Positions 25,673 to 34,878 of a stretch of DNA of 64,000 bases are shown piece after piece. The stretch is from Cerasicoccus maritimus (GTDB lineage Bacteria; Verrucomicrobiota; Verrucomicrobiia; Opitutales; Cerasicoccaceae): positions 34,674 to 98,673 of the forward strand of contig JAVDPD010000023.1 in the NCBI GenBank assembly GCA_031296935.1, read 5' to 3'. The position numbers and the translations under genes are program-made. The notes beneath the pieces were generated by a model. The model ran no database searches. It had not been told where the DNA came from and saw only the letters and a list, made by a program, of their open reading frames with translations. The first letter of the stretch is position 1. The number at the start of each line of letters is the position of its first letter.

Positions 25673-26605
25673 TTAACTTTCCAGGCCGAAGATGGCGTTG
25701 ACGTAGTTGTCGACGCTGAAGGGCTGGAGGTCTTCCTTTTGCTCGCCGAGGCCGACGAAGTAGATCGGTATCTTGAGCTCGCGGTAGATGCCCACCAGGG
25801 CACCGCCGCGGCTGGTGCCGTCGAGCTTCGTAATGACCAGGCCGGTGAGGCCGAAAGCTTCGTGGAATTTGCGCGCCTGCTCGATGGAGTTGGAGCCGAT
25901 GGAGCCGTCGAGCACGAGCCAGGCATGATGCGGCGCGGTTTCGTCGTTCTTTTGGAGGACGCGGCGAATCTTCTTCAGCTCCTCCATCAGGTTGCCCTTG
26001 GTGTGGAGGCGGCCTGCGGTGTCGAGGATCAGGACTTGGCGATCGCGGTTTTTGGCGGCCTGCCAGGCGTCGAACGCGACGGCGGCGGAGTCGGCCCCGT
26101 GATGGCTGGCGATCAGGTCGAGGCCGAGGCGGTCGGCCCAGGATTTAATCTGCTCATTGGCGGCGGCGCGGAAGGTGTCGCAAGCGCCGATGACCACGCC
26201 TTGGTCGTTTTCGGTAAAGCGCCACCCGAGCTTGGCGGTGGTGGTCGTCTTGCCCGAGCCGTTGACGCCGATCAGGCAGATGACTTCCGGCTGCGCGCCG
26301 GAGAGGAAATTTTCGGGCGGCTCGGCGCCATCTAGCACGCGCCGGAGGACAGAGGCTCCGATGGCGGCGGCGTCCTGTCCACGAAGGGACTTGTCCTTCT
26401 TGTAGGCGGCCTGAATCTCGTCCATGATCTCGGTCGCGGTCTCGACACCGAAGTCCGCGCCGTAGAGCGCTTCTTCGAGCTCGTCGATGGCGTCGTCGTC
26501 GAGTTTTTTGCCGCTGAACACGCCGCCGACCTTGCCAAAGGCCTTGTAAAAAGTGGGCGTCGTGCGCTTAAGGCCCTCGTTAAATTTTTGGAGAAAGGAA
26601 CGCAT
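25673..26605 (-). CDS. ftsY: Signal recognition particle receptor FtsY
   Basis: The 310-residue SRP GTPase has an N domain, then G1 GVNGSGKT (113-120), DTFRAAANEQ, G3 DTAGR (195-199) and G4 TKLD (259-262). It docks ribosome-nascent chain-SRP complexes at the membrane. There is no long acidic A domain, as in many non-proteobacterial FtsY proteins; the N-terminal basic helix (FLQKFNEGLKRT) may contact lipid. Confidence 0.95.
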   Translation of the reverse strand: MRSFLQKFNEGLKRTTPTFYKAFGKVGGVFSGKKLDDDAIDELEEALYGADFGVETATEIMDEIQAAYKKDKSLRGQDAAAIGASVLRRVLDGAEPPENFLSGAQPEVICLIGVNGSGKTTTTAKLGWRFTENDQGVVIGACDTFRAAANEQIKSWADRLGLDLIASHHGADSAAVAFDAWQAAKNRDRQVLILDTAGRLHTKGNLMEELKKIRRVLQKNDETAPHHAWLVLDGSIGSNSIEQARKFHEAFGLTGLVITKLDGTSRGGALVGIYRELKIPIYFVGLGEQKEDLQPFSVDNYVNAIFGLES

Positions 26606-26608
26606 GTC

Positions 26609-27025
26609 TTAAATTTGAGCAACTAACTTCATTTGGTTACCATCGACAACAAACATTTGTGCGATTGCTACATCGGATAGTCTCAATTGATAAATCACGG
26701 CATCTTCAGAAGGTAAACTTCTTATCGCTGAAATGAGACAGGATGCTTCTTCTTTTGTTATTTGCTCCCAAGGACGCTGAGCTAATATCTTTTCGAGGTC
26801 GCCGTCCTGCAGTTGAAGTTCAACGATTAGCAGACCATCTCCGAGGGAAGGGTTATTATAGCGTTGAACATCCACGGAAGCGCCAGCTGGTGTGGGTTTC
26901 AATATGTAACGATCCAGCAGTTCTTGGGCGCTAGGTTGTGGCCAAGGCAGAATAATGACTGCGGTAGCCAGTAGAATAGCCGCAAGAAATCCATAACATA
27001 GTATTCTTGGCAGCCAGACTTTCAC
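26609..27025 (-). CDS. Hypothetical single-span membrane protein
   Basis: The 138-residue protein has one N-terminal membrane helix (ILCYGFLAAILLATAVIILP) and a soluble domain of about 105 residues outside (LQDGDLEKILAQRPWEQITK). No family was recognised. It is AT-richer than its neighbours. It lies between nusB and ftsY, with 3-7 base gaps, and is probably cotranscribed with them. Confidence 0.65.
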   Translation of the reverse strand: MKVWLPRILCYGFLAAILLATAVIILPWPQPSAQELLDRYILKPTPAGASVDVQRYNNPSLGDGLLIVELQLQDGDLEKILAQRPWEQITKEEASCLISAIRSLPSEDAVIYQLRLSDVAIAQMFVVDGNQMKLVAQI

Positions 27026-27032
27026 GATGCTT

Positions 27033-27494
27033 CTACTTCGTGGCGGCGGAGCGGAGGGGGCGCTGGAGGGTGCCCTTGTAGCGGTCGAGGATGCCGTTGA
27101 TGAAGCGGCGCGCTTCCGGGTCGGAGAACTCCTTGGTCAGGTCGATGGCCTCGTTGATCGTGACGATGGGCGGGATGTCGAGGCGGTATTTCAGCTCGAA
27201 GATCGCCAGGCGCAGGATGGCCAAGTCGACCTTGGCAATGCGGTCAAAGGACCAGTTGTGCGCGTATTCGCGGATCACGCCGTCCACTTCCTCGTGGTTT
27301 TCCCAAGCTTCGACGGCGAGTTCTTCCCCGAAGGAGTAAAAATCGCGCTCCTTTTCCTGGTTTTCGAAAAACAGGCGCAAGGCGGAGTCGAGGTTTTGCG
27401 GGTTGTTGGACTCGCACATGTAAAGGAACTGCATCGCGGCGACACGGTTTTGGCGTCGTGCGCTGGGCGGCTTGCTGGCAGGCTGGTCGCTCAT
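27033..27494 (-). CDS. nusB: Transcription antitermination factor NusB
   Basis: The 153-residue all-helical protein shows the NusB pattern: ARRQNRVAAMQFLYMCESNN at the start, KVDLAILRLAIFEL and IDLTKEFSDPEARRFINGIL near the end. It binds boxA RNA with NusE/S10 in rRNA antitermination. It follows ribH closely, the common ribH-nusB arrangement. Confidence 0.93.
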   Translation of the reverse strand: MSDQPASKPPSARRQNRVAAMQFLYMCESNNPQNLDSALRLFFENQEKERDFYSFGEELAVEAWENHEEVDGVIREYAHNWSFDRIAKVDLAILRLAIFELKYRLDIPPIVTINEAIDLTKEFSDPEARRFINGILDRYKGTLQRPLRSAATK

Positions 27495-27515
27495 GGTGGG
27501 AAAAGGCTGGTAAGG

Positions 27516-28097
27516 CTAGTTTTTGCGGAAAAGTCGTTTCAGGTCGTCGTCATCATCGTCATCGCTGACGGTGTAGTCTTCGAGGAATTCAGCTTCTTCG
27601 AGCTCGTCGAGCGTCTCAATGACTTCGAGCTTGTGACGGGCCATTTCGATGGAGGCGCGGGCAAACTCGGCGCCGCGGTCGAGCGGGCCTTTGACGCGTT
27701 CGATGGCCTGCTCTTCGGTGTTGGCGGTGATGATGCCGTTGATGATTGGTGTCTCGGTGGACATCGAGGCAGTGTGCAGGGCGTTGGCCGTGGAGTGCGC
27801 GATGACTTCATCGTGCGCGGTGCCGCCCTTGATGATGATGCCGAGGCCGATGATGCAGTCGTATTGCCCCGTGAGGCCGTGCATGCCAGCGAGGTAGGGG
27901 ATTTCGTTGGAGCCGGGAACGCGGTTGATGTCGATGTTCTCCGGATTGGCCCCGTGGTCGACCAGTGTTTGGACGGCGCGCTGGATCAGCACATCGATCA
28001 GCTCGCCGTTGTAGCGGGCCGCGATGATGGAAAAATACAGGTCGCTGGCGTCCAGGTCTTCAAACTGTGCTTGGTGCTCACTCATGGGTTCTGGCAA
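27516..28097 (-). CDS. ribH: 6,7-dimethyl-8-ribityllumazine synthase with acidic C-terminal extension
   Basis: The protein condenses 5-amino-ribitylaminouracil with dihydroxybutanone phosphate in riboflavin synthesis. Family motifs are FSIIAARYN, VPGSNEIPYLA, GIIIKGGTAHDEVI (phosphate loop and catalytic His) and PIINGIITANTEEQAIER. At 193 residues it is 35-40 longer than usual. The extra tail is acidic and ends in a run of seven Asp followed by LKRLFRKN. ATG 28085 is an alternative start. It is first in the ribH-nusB-ftsY group. Confidence 0.93.
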   Translation of the reverse strand: MPEPMSEHQAQFEDLDASDLYFSIIAARYNGELIDVLIQRAVQTLVDHGANPENIDINRVPGSNEIPYLAGMHGLTGQYDCIIGLGIIIKGGTAHDEVIAHSTANALHTASMSTETPIINGIITANTEEQAIERVKGPLDRGAEFARASIEMARHKLEVIETLDELEEAEFLEDYTVSDDDDDDDLKRLFRKN

Positions 28098-28318
28098 TTG
28101 TGCAAGGGAAGGACAGTGGGCATCGGAGGCCGCTTTGGCGATAAGAAAATGGTCCTTGGGGAAAGTCGCTATTTTCCGCGCAAAGCCGAATTTTACAGGA
28201 AAATGCCTTTACTCATGTTAGTAGGCGATTGCCGTAAGGTTAATCGGGAAACCCTCTTGCTTATGCTAAGGAACAAGGCCTTGCGTGAGAATCCGTAATA
28301 TTTAGTTTGGTTACTTAT

Positions 28319-28600
28319 ATGACGTCGCTCTTTGCCTTGAAACGATTTTTGCCCAGTGTGAAGTTTGCCGTGGAGGTGAATGCGGGTGCCGTGAAGCCCT
28401 ATGCGCGCAAGCCGTTGCCGTCGGCGTTTTTGGCGGCCGTGCATGAGCAGGTGGAGCATGGCAAGCTCGCCAGCGGCGTGATCTATGGCGTGGTGCTGCG
28501 TGGTGGGTTGACGCTGGATTTCTCGCCGGGGTTTCCGCAAGCGGCGCGTCAACCGCTGCTCAACTCGTGGCACATCCACAAGCAGCGTTGGGCGGGCTGA
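28319..28600 (+). CDS. Small conserved protein, possibly DUF3634-like
   Basis: The 93-residue protein (ATG 28319) has the pattern FAVEVNAGAVKPYARKPLPS ... GVIYGVVLRGGLTLDFSPGF, which recalls small DUF3634-type proteins: a beta-hairpin, a helix and a terminal beta-pair. There are no membrane or catalytic features. It is a single-gene unit divergent from ribH and convergent with the next gene; no function is assigned. Confidence 0.6.
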   Translation: MTSLFALKRFLPSVKFAVEVNAGAVKPYARKPLPSAFLAAVHEQVEHGKLASGVIYGVVLRGGLTLDFSPGFPQAARQPLLNSWHIHKQRWAG

Positions 28601-28623
28601 CGCAGACTTGATCGTGGCGCAGG

Positions 28624-29418
28624 TTAGGCGTCGAAGTTGAGCTTTTTCGCTTCGGTCACGAAGGACAGCGAACCGGCGGCAAAGCGGAGCTTGGGCTGGT
28701 CGACCTTGAAGTCCTGCATGGGGAATGCGGGCTCGTCGAACCAATGAAAATCGCCGCCGCCGCCTTTAACCAGTGCGTAGGCCGCCGCGATGTCCCACAC
28801 CTTGACGCGGGAGTCGAGGCAGCCGTCGATCTTGCCGAGCGCGGCGTAGGTGATGGCTAGCGTGCTGCTGCCAAACGAGCGGACGCGGTAGGTTTGCATC
28901 CAGTCGCCCAGCGGCGCGACTTCGTTGGCGTTGAGCGGAAAGTGCAGGCCGATGATGCTGTGTGGATCGAGCTCGGCGGTTTTAACTTTGGCCTTCGCCG
29001 AGCCGTCCATGAGGCCGAAGTCCGGGCCGCCCTCGACGAGCGTGTCGCGGGCCAGGTCGTAAACAAAGCCATAGATCGGCTCGCCCTTGCGCAGGAGCGC
29101 GAGCGAGATGGCGCACATCGGCAGGCCAAAGTAGTAATTGTTTGTGCCGTCGATGGGATCGAGGACCCAGCAGAACTCGGCTTCGAGCGAAAGGAGTTCG
29201 TCTTCCGGGCTGGATTCCTCGCTGCAAAAATCGTCGTGCGGGAAGGAGCCGCGCAGCTCGGCAAAGAGCTTTTCCGAAATCGCAAAGTCGGCAAAGGTGA
29301 CGCGGGTGTCGTCCGCTTTCCAGTCACTGGCCACGCAGCCAAACTGGCGGCGAAAGAAGTCGACCTGCTGCTGAACCGCCACGCGCCCGGCATTGATACG
29401 GTGTCGGGTGGTGGTCAT
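28624..29418 (-). CDS. Inositol monophosphatase-family phosphatase
   Basis: From ATG 29418 the 264-residue protein has the metal-binding triad of the family: SEESSPEDE (motif E-E), WVLDPIDGTNNY (DPxDGT) and KVWDIAAAYALVKGGGG (WDxAA). It removes a phosphate from a small sugar or inositol-type phosphate with Mg2+. Histidinol-phosphate, 3'-phosphoadenosine or inositol phosphate are all possible substrates. The frame could start at 29454, but MTTTRHR is preferred. Confidence 0.82.
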   Translation of the reverse strand: MTTTRHRINAGRVAVQQQVDFFRRQFGCVASDWKADDTRVTFADFAISEKLFAELRGSFPHDDFCSEESSPEDELLSLEAEFCWVLDPIDGTNNYYFGLPMCAISLALLRKGEPIYGFVYDLARDTLVEGGPDFGLMDGSAKAKVKTAELDPHSIIGLHFPLNANEVAPLGDWMQTYRVRSFGSSTLAITYAALGKIDGCLDSRVKVWDIAAAYALVKGGGGDFHWFDEPAFPMQDFKVDQPKLRFAAGSLSFVTEAKKLNFDA

Positions 29419-29476
29419 CGGGTCGCGGCGTAATTTGCTGGAAAGTTTCCCCATTAATCAGGTCGATGTGTTGCTG

Positions 29477-29548
29477 GCCGCAAAGAGGCGCAAAATACTC
29501 AAAAGGGAAGGCATTCAATTCTTTGAGCTGATTGCGCCTTTTCGCGGC
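29477..29548. terminator. Inverted repeat between lysA and the phosphatase gene
   Basis: GCCGCAAAGAGGCGCAA (29477-29493) and TTGCGCCTTTTCGCGGC (29532-29548) pair at 15 of 17 positions around a 38-base loop. It may end lysA transcription or be another intergenic palindrome. Confidence 0.5.
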
Positions 29549-29557
29549 GAATCGTTT

Positions 29558-30817
29558 CTAATCTTCGCAAACTTCGTTTTGCAGGATCTGTTCCAAAGTC
29601 TGGCGTCGGCGGATCAGCTTGAGCGTTCCATCCTGGGTTAACATGGCTTCGGCGGCTTCGGGGAAGCTGTTGTAATTCTTCGCGCTCATGGCCGAGCAGT
29701 AGGCACCGGCACCTTCGATGACGACGAGGTCGCCCGGTGCGGCCTTGGTGAGCGTGCGTGGCTGGAGTGACTCGGGGTCGTCCGCGCCGACGGTTAACAC
29801 GTCGCCCGACTCGCAGCAGTGGCCAGCCACAAGGTAGTCTTCGGTCTCAGTGGTTTCGCTGGCCGGGATCACGACGATCGGGTGCTGGGCGGCGTAGAGG
29901 GAGGGGCGTAGAATCTCCGTCATCCCGCTGTCGAGCTTGATGAATTCGCGGCCATCGGGCCCGCCGGTGGACACGATGTCCTGCGCCGTGGCGACGAGGG
30001 AACAGGTGTTGGCGAGCAGGAAGGTGCCGGGCTCGATCTCAAGGTGGATCTTGCGGCCGGTTTCGGCGGCGAGCTGTTCAAAGGCTTCTTTGACGGGCTG
30101 GCCGATGACCTGGAGGTCCGTGGACTGCTCGTCCGCCATGCGGCCGACCTTGAAGCCGCCACCGAGGTCGAGGGTCGTTACGTCCTTAAAGCGGCGCACG
30201 AGGTCGAGCGACATCACGCTGACGCGGGCCCAGACTTCGGGGTCGCTGCCGGAGCCAATGTGGGTGTGGATGCGCTCGATGGTGAGCTCATACTTTGCGG
30301 CAATGGTTTCCACCTGGTCGGCCCATTCGTGCCAAATGCCAAAGCTGGAGTGGGGGCCGCCGACGTTGGTCTTGCCGGTGCCGCCGGAGCCGAGGCCCGG
30401 GTTGAAGCGCACGCCACAGGCTTGGCCGGGGAAGAGCTGGCCGAAGCGCTCAAGCTGGGCGAGCGAGCATGCGTTGAACTTGATGCCGGCTGCGTGGAGC
30501 TCGGCGAAAAACTCGGGCATCTCCTGGGTGCTCAGCGAGATGTTACCCGCCGGCACGCCGGCTGTCAGTGCGCGTCGTACTTCGAAGCCTGAGGAGGCAT
30601 CGATGTGGAGGCCGAGGGCAGTGAAGCGCTTGAGGATGGCGGCGTTGGGCGATGCCTTCATGGCGTAGCGCACCGTAAGGCCGAAAGCGTTCGGAAAAGC
30701 GAGGGCGCGCTTGGCCTGCGTTTCGAGCGCGTTGGCGGAATAAACGTACAAAGGCGTGCCGAAGGCTTCGCGAGCTTCGCGTGCCTGGACGGTGGTGAGG
30801 TTGCGCAAGGTTTCCAT
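29558..30817 (-). CDS. lysA: Diaminopimelate decarboxylase
   Basis: The 419-residue PLP enzyme has the Schiff-base lysine Lys54 in [10 protein letters not shown], the glycine-rich phosphate loop DLGGGFKVG and the family C-terminal [10 protein letters not shown] and [18 protein letters not shown]. The latter two supply the active-site Cys-Glu and the terminal Tyr. It makes lysine from meso-diaminopimelate. The start is ATG 30817. Related carboxynorspermidine or arginine decarboxylases are less likely given GHCCESGD. Confidence 0.88.
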   Translation of the reverse strand: METLRNLTTVQAREAREAFGTPLYVYSANALETQAKRALAFPNAFGLTVRYAMKASPNAAILKRFTALGLHIDASSGFEVRRALTAGVPAGNISLSTQEMPEFFAELHAAGIKFNACSLAQLERFGQLFPGQACGVRFNPGLGSGGTGKTNVGGPHSSFGIWHEWADQVETIAAKYELTIERIHTHIGSGSDPEVWARVSVMSLDLVRRFKDVTTLDLGGGFKVGRMADEQSTDLQVIGQPVKEAFEQLAAETGRKIHLEIEPGTFLLANTCSLVATAQDIVSTGGPDGREFIKLDSGMTEILRPSLYAAQHPIVVIPASETTETEDYLVAGHCCESGDVLTVGADDPESLQPRTLTKAAPGDLVVIEGAGAYCSAMSAKNYNSFPEAAEAMLTQDGTLKLIRRRQTLEQILQNEVCED

Positions 30818-31205
30818 GACGAAAAAGCCAATTACAAAGGACTACTTTCGCTGGTTTTTCCAGCTTGTTTTGGGGATTTACCAGCACGGTCGCCTGGGGA
30901 GTCTCAAGGTGTGCTCTGAGCGGTAAAACTTGAATGCCTGGGGTTATGTAACCGGGTGGTGTCAGGGAGTGTGATGATTTTTACCAGTTTTTTCGAAGTC
31001 TGAAAACGCTTGTAGTAGAGTATGTTGCAGTGGGTATGGGGCTGACTTGCGTAACGAGCTAGGGGACGCCTATCCTTGCCGCTTGTGGGCTTTACGCCGC
31101 TGGATTAGTCTAGGAACCCTATATTATACCGACCATATACAGCCCTATTGGGCAGCCCTCTCGGGGGCTTATGCATATCATAAAAATCATAAATCATAAG
31201 ATCCA
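30818..31205. other. Divergent intergenic region before the pseudopilin genes
   Basis: No gene is seen. An AT-rich segment with TATATTATACC at 31119-31129 may be the -10 region for the pseudopilin, and a short hairpin GCCC-TCTCG-GGGC lies near 31156. Confidence 0.4.
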
Positions 31206-31760
31206 ATGTATATCAAAAAACGGGACGGCGCAGGGCGCAGCGCCATGCTCCCAACACCTAAACCTGCGCTCAGCCAGAAGCAATCCGATGTCGGGGTATT
31301 GAAACACCGGCAGGGGTTTACTCTGGTGGAAATCATGATCGTCGTAGTCATCATCGGACTACTGGCGAACATTGCCTTGCCAGCATTTAAGAAGGCGCGT
31401 ATGCGGACCCAAGCTACGCGTTTCGCGAATGACCTCCGTCAATTCGCAGGCGCCTTCGATACCTACACTCTTGAAACCGGAGTTTGGCCGGATGATGCGA
31501 ACGAAGGTGTTCTGCCCGCTGGAATGGTTGGCTACATTGACCAGGGCATTTTCGAACGTGAGACCATCTATGGCGGACATTATGACTGGGAAGGCATTGG
31601 TGGCGGCTTTTCTGGAGGGGTGGGCGTTGCGATCCGCAGTTCCAACCTGGACGACGAGCAGGCGCTTCTGGTCGATGAGATTCTCGACGATGGTGTACTG
31701 GCAACTGGTCGCTTTCGTGGGGATTCGAGCGTTTACACCTTGGTCCTTGAGGAATTCTAG
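31206..31760 (+). CDS. Type II secretion/type IV pilin-like protein 1
   Basis: The 184-residue protein carries a prepilin signal: a 36-residue basic leader, cleavage before FTLVEIMIVVVIIGLLANIA, then a helix and a globular domain with TYTLETGVWPDDANEG, a motif frequent in verrucomicrobial pseudopilins (W/G-P near an ordering Tyr). The N-terminal helix allows assembly into a pseudopilus. It is followed by a related gene at 31883, so they look like a tandem duplication. The leader is unusually long; a later start cannot be excluded. Confidence 0.8.
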   Translation: MYIKKRDGAGRSAMLPTPKPALSQKQSDVGVLKHRQGFTLVEIMIVVVIIGLLANIALPAFKKARMRTQATRFANDLRQFAGAFDTYTLETGVWPDDANEGVLPAGMVGYIDQGIFERETIYGGHYDWEGIGGGFSGGVGVAIRSSNLDDEQALLVDEILDDGVLATGRFRGDSSVYTLVLEEF

Positions 31761-31882
31761 GGATTGTAGTTTGCTACTTTCAATGGGCAACGTGGGCGCG
31801 AGTGCGTCCGCGTTTTTTTATTATTCTTAGCTCAGTATGTGCAGATTAACGGCTTGTTACAGGAGTTGATGCCGACTATGAA

Positions 31883-32398
31883 TTGATTTTGTGTAATGAG
31901 ACTACTGCCGTGATTCATTCATTTACAGACGCGCGCCAGAAACAACGACCACTACGTGGAGGATTTACGTTGGTCGAAATAATGACGCTGGTAGTGATCA
32001 TTGGGCTGCTGGCGATCATGGCGATGCCAGCCTTCCAGAAGGCGCGTATCGGCACGCAGAATTCCCGCATCGCGAATGATCTTCGAGTGTTCAACCAGGC
32101 TTTCGAAAATTATGTTCTTGAAAAGGGAGGTTGGCCGAAGAATGCAGATGCGGGGAAAGTTCCTGAAGAGATGGGTGGCTACCTGAATCCTACAGTTTTT
32201 GAGGGCCGTACAGTGGTGGGCGGACGCTATTGTTGGAACTACCAGAGCGGCACTTATGAAGCTGGCATTGCACTTACAGGCTCCATCTTAGATGACCCTC
32301 AGGCGGAAGACATCGATCGTATTGTCGATGATGGGAACCTCAGCACGGGCAGCTTTCAAAAAGACGGCTCGGACTTTGTGCTGATTATGGAGCCTTAG
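31883..32398 (+). CDS. Type II secretion/type IV pilin-like protein 2
   Basis: This 171-residue paralogue has the cleavage site before FTLVEIMTLVVIIGLLAIMA and shares AFQKARIGTQNSRIANDLR and NYVLEKGGWPKNADAGK with its neighbour. No ATG lies near the expected start; the frame can begin at TTG 31883 or GTG 31910. The stop codon TAG straddles the left edge of a MITE, but removing the MITE would leave the same TAG. Confidence 0.8.
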   Translation: MILCNETTAVIHSFTDARQKQRPLRGGFTLVEIMTLVVIIGLLAIMAMPAFQKARIGTQNSRIANDLRVFNQAFENYVLEKGGWPKNADAGKVPEEMGGYLNPTVFEGRTVVGGRYCWNYQSGTYEAGIALTGSILDDPQAEDIDRIVDDGNLSTGSFQKDGSDFVLIMEP

Positions 32399-32558
32399 AG
32401 GGCGTCTAAAAAGTCTGATCGAGTCGGGGAGATGTATTCGAGAGGCGAAATTTCGGCTTCTGAAGCGAGGCGAAACCAGTTTCGTCGAGGTGAAGAAATG
32501 GAATTTTGACCACGAAGACGCTCTCCAACGAAGGTCAATTGAGTTTTTAGACGCCCTC
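32398..32558 (+). mobile_element. 161-bp MITE, copy 1
   Basis: The element has 15-bp perfect terminal inverted repeats GAGGGCGTCTAAAAA, flanked by a TTA target duplication (32395-32397 and 32559-32561). It is non-coding, with an internal hairpin around CGAAACCAGTTTCG. A second copy, inverted, lies at 35067-35227 and matches at 148 of 161 positions. Confidence 0.9.
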
Positions 32559-32615
32559 TTAGAGATCACATGAATTGCCGACAGGGGGCGTCCTTAGGGC
32601 GTGTGCTAAATTGCT

Positions 32616-33434
32616 CTAGATGCTGTCTGACAGCGATTTTGAAACGTAGGTCTGGCGCGCTTTGACTTGGTAGATCTTGCGCTCGGTGAGCTCGAAGGCG
32701 GTTAAGTGGCCGCCGTAGGCGCAGCCGGTGTCGATGCAGATTGACCACTTTGTGCGGACCACTTTGCTGCGCGGCGTGTGTCCGCTGACGACGAAGGGCG
32801 GGCCATGCCAATACTTCATCCAGCTCTCGCCGCCGGATATGTCGGCGCGCTTGCCCCAGGAGCCGGTCTTCTTGTTGTAAACCTGAATTTGGGTGACGAC
32901 GTTGGCCTCCTGATCGTCCCAGGGAATATTGGGCAAGAACCCGCCGTGTACGATGACGGTGTTGAGGCCCGGAAAGTGCAGGTTGAGGTGAAACTCCCGC
33001 ATGAAACGCCAGTCCTCATCGCCGAGCTTGGGGATGGTTTCCCAGTCGTAATCCTTGAGGATGGAGCGGTCTTTCGAGTCGCGATATTTGAGGAGCCGTA
33101 GTTCGTGGTTGCCCAGCAGGCAGTAGCAGCCCGGCAGGTTGCGCGCGATGCGTAGCACTTCGCGGGAGTTGGGGCCGCGGTTGACCAAGTCTCCCACGAA
33201 GACGACCATGTCGTGTTGGCCCAGCTCAAGCAGTGTGAGGAGCTCGTTGAGCTCGTCGCTACAGCCGTGGACGTCGCCGATGGCGTATATTTTTCCGGGA
33301 TGGGTCAACTCTAGTATTAGCTTAGCAGAATTATGGAGGAGACCAATAGTTGTTATCGGGAAAAAAGATTCGCAAGCCAAAGCTTCCGCGATTCTTTCAC
33401 GGGTCGCGGTGGTTCTGCGGTTTTTGGGACGCAT
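32616..33434 (-). CDS. Metallophosphoesterase (Ser/Thr phosphatase or Ap4A hydrolase type)
   Basis: The protein has the PPP-type metal motifs in order: GDVHGC, GDLVNRGP, GNHE, HGGFLPN and the C-terminal SGHTPRSK. It hydrolyses phosphoproteins or dinucleoside polyphosphates using two metals. The first 40 residues from ATG 33434 lack family similarity, so a start nearer KIYAIGDVHG (for example a TTG) is possible. It is divergent from the 33502 gene. Confidence 0.82.
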   Translation of the reverse strand: MRPKNRRTTATRERIAEALACESFFPITTIGLLHNSAKLILELTHPGKIYAIGDVHGCSDELNELLTLLELGQHDMVVFVGDLVNRGPNSREVLRIARNLPGCYCLLGNHELRLLKYRDSKDRSILKDYDWETIPKLGDEDWRFMREFHLNLHFPGLNTVIVHGGFLPNIPWDDQEANVVTQIQVYNKKTGSWGKRADISGGESWMKYWHGPPFVVSGHTPRSKVVRTKWSICIDTGCAYGGHLTAFELTERKIYQVKARQTYVSKSLSDSI

Positions 33435-33501
33435 ATAAAATCTTGGGCGCTGGCATAATTGCCTTGCGGGGAATTGCCCTCCGCCGCGACAATGCCGACT
33501 C

Positions 33502-33996
33502 ATGGACTGGCAGATTAAACCGTTGGCAAAGGAGTGCGCTGTTTCGGGCGAAGCTTTCGAGATTGGCGACGAGGTTTTCTGCTTCCTCTATCGGGATGAG
33601 GAAGGGCAGCTCCAGCGCGCCGATGTTTCCGCCGCCAAGGTGGACGACTTTCCCCGCCCGGAGGCCGTGCTTGGCAAGTGGGGGCGCGAGGTGAAGCCCC
33701 GTGGTGAGGAGGAGAAAGAAGCCCGCGCGCATGCCTTGGCGACGAGTGAAGAACTCTTCCTCTCGATGTGCGAGAGCGATAGCGCGGAAGTCGCCGAAGA
33801 CCGCGAACTCTTCAAGCAAGTGCTCGCGCTGCTGCTGGAGCGCAAACGCATCCTGCGCTCCAGGGGCCGCCCGGAAAACGGCGTGCAAACCTACCTGCAT
33901 GTCCGCTCAAAGCAGGAGTATCAAGTGCAGTCCAGTGACCCTGACCCGATGGCGCTCGTCCGCATCCAGGAAGAGCTGAACGCGCTGGTGTTTTAA
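33502..33996 (+). CDS. Conserved hypothetical protein
   Basis: The 164-residue soluble protein begins with a small beta domain (CAVSGEAFEIGDEVFCFLY). A charged helical region (EEEKEARAHALATSEELFLS, KQVLALLLERKRIL) follows, and it ends in EYQVQSSDPDPMALVRIQEE. No family name can be given with certainty; it resembles short proteins seen beside pseudopilin or housekeeping genes in this phylum. Confidence 0.6.
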   Translation: MDWQIKPLAKECAVSGEAFEIGDEVFCFLYRDEEGQLQRADVSAAKVDDFPRPEAVLGKWGREVKPRGEEEKEARAHALATSEELFLSMCESDSAEVAEDRELFKQVLALLLERKRILRSRGRPENGVQTYLHVRSKQEYQVQSSDPDPMALVRIQEELNALVF

Positions 33997-34039
33997 ACGC
34001 CGCGCCTTGAAGTTTTGCCAGCCTGGTTTATGGTTGGGC

Positions 34040-34780
34040 ATGGCTGATACATCTGACTCCCCTGTTGCTTTCGTGGCCGGCATTACCGGCAGCATCGGTC
34101 AAGAGCTCGCGCGTCGCTTGGTAAACGCCGGTTGGCGGGTGGGCGGTTTTGCGCGGAACCCGGATCGCATGGATGTGCCCGGGGTTGCAGTCGTGGCCGC
34201 AGACGCAACAGACTCCGCCGCCGTGCAGGGCGCGTTTGCCAAGCTCGCGGAAAAACTCGGGCCGCCGAGCGCCTACGTGCATGCGGTCGGCTCGATCATC
34301 CTCAAACCCGCACACCTGACCAAAGACGAGGACTGGCTTACGACGATTGACCTGAATCTGAACTCCGCATTTTACGGCCTGCGCGAAGCAGTGAAGCAGA
34401 TGAAGTGTGGTGGCTCGATCGTGATGATCAGCTCGACCGCGGCGCAGGTTGGCTTGCCAAGCCATGAGGCCATTGCGGCGGCCAAAGGCGGTGTCGAGGC
34501 ATTGGCACGGAGCGCGGCGGCGACCTATGCGAGCAAGGGCATCCGCGTAAACAGCGTGGCGCTCGGCTTGGTGGAGTCGAATATGAGTCAGCCGATGCTC
34601 AGCAGTGAAACTGGCCGCAAAATATCCGAAGCGATGCATCCGCTTGGGCGGGTTGGGCAGCCGACCGACGCCGCGAGTTTGATCGCCTGGCTTTGCTCGG
34701 AGGACGCTTCCTGGGTGACGGGGCAGCAATGGGCTTGCGATGGCGGAGTGTCCAGCGTTCGCCAAAAAGCGAAGCTATAG
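34040..34780 (+). CDS. SDR-family protein lacking the catalytic tyrosine
   Basis: The 246-residue Rossmann protein has the cofactor loop GITGSIGQ (usually TGxxxGxG), the Ser pair in MISSTAAQVG and the C-terminal WVTGQQWACDGG. The YxxxK motif is altered: the position of the catalytic Tyr is Ile145 (IAAAK, Lys149 kept), and the NNAG motif reads VHAVGS. It is probably a binding or altered-activity member of the family. Start ATG 34040 follows a TTG-initiated extension that was not accepted. Its TAG stop lies at the end of an IS remnant. Confidence 0.72.
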   Translation: MADTSDSPVAFVAGITGSIGQELARRLVNAGWRVGGFARNPDRMDVPGVAVVAADATDSAAVQGAFAKLAEKLGPPSAYVHAVGSIILKPAHLTKDEDWLTTIDLNLNSAFYGLREAVKQMKCGGSIVMISSTAAQVGLPSHEAIAAAKGGVEALARSAAATYASKGIRVNSVALGLVESNMSQPMLSSETGRKISEAMHPLGRVGQPTDAASLIAWLCSEDASWVTGQQWACDGGVSSVRQKAKL

Positions 34781-34878
34781 GGAGTGTCTGGGAATTAAAG
34801 ATGTTGATGGCGGTGAGTTTTTTCCGCTCACAGGCTTCCAGCAACTGTGTCTGGATTAAGTCATGATTTCGTTATTTT

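Noticed and set aside
27027-28298. 423-codon frame antisense to nusB and ribH
   Set aside because: Spans two certain genes on the other strand; shadow.
28098-28318. FMN riboswitch before ribH
   Set aside because: No conserved FMN aptamer segments could be read in the gap.
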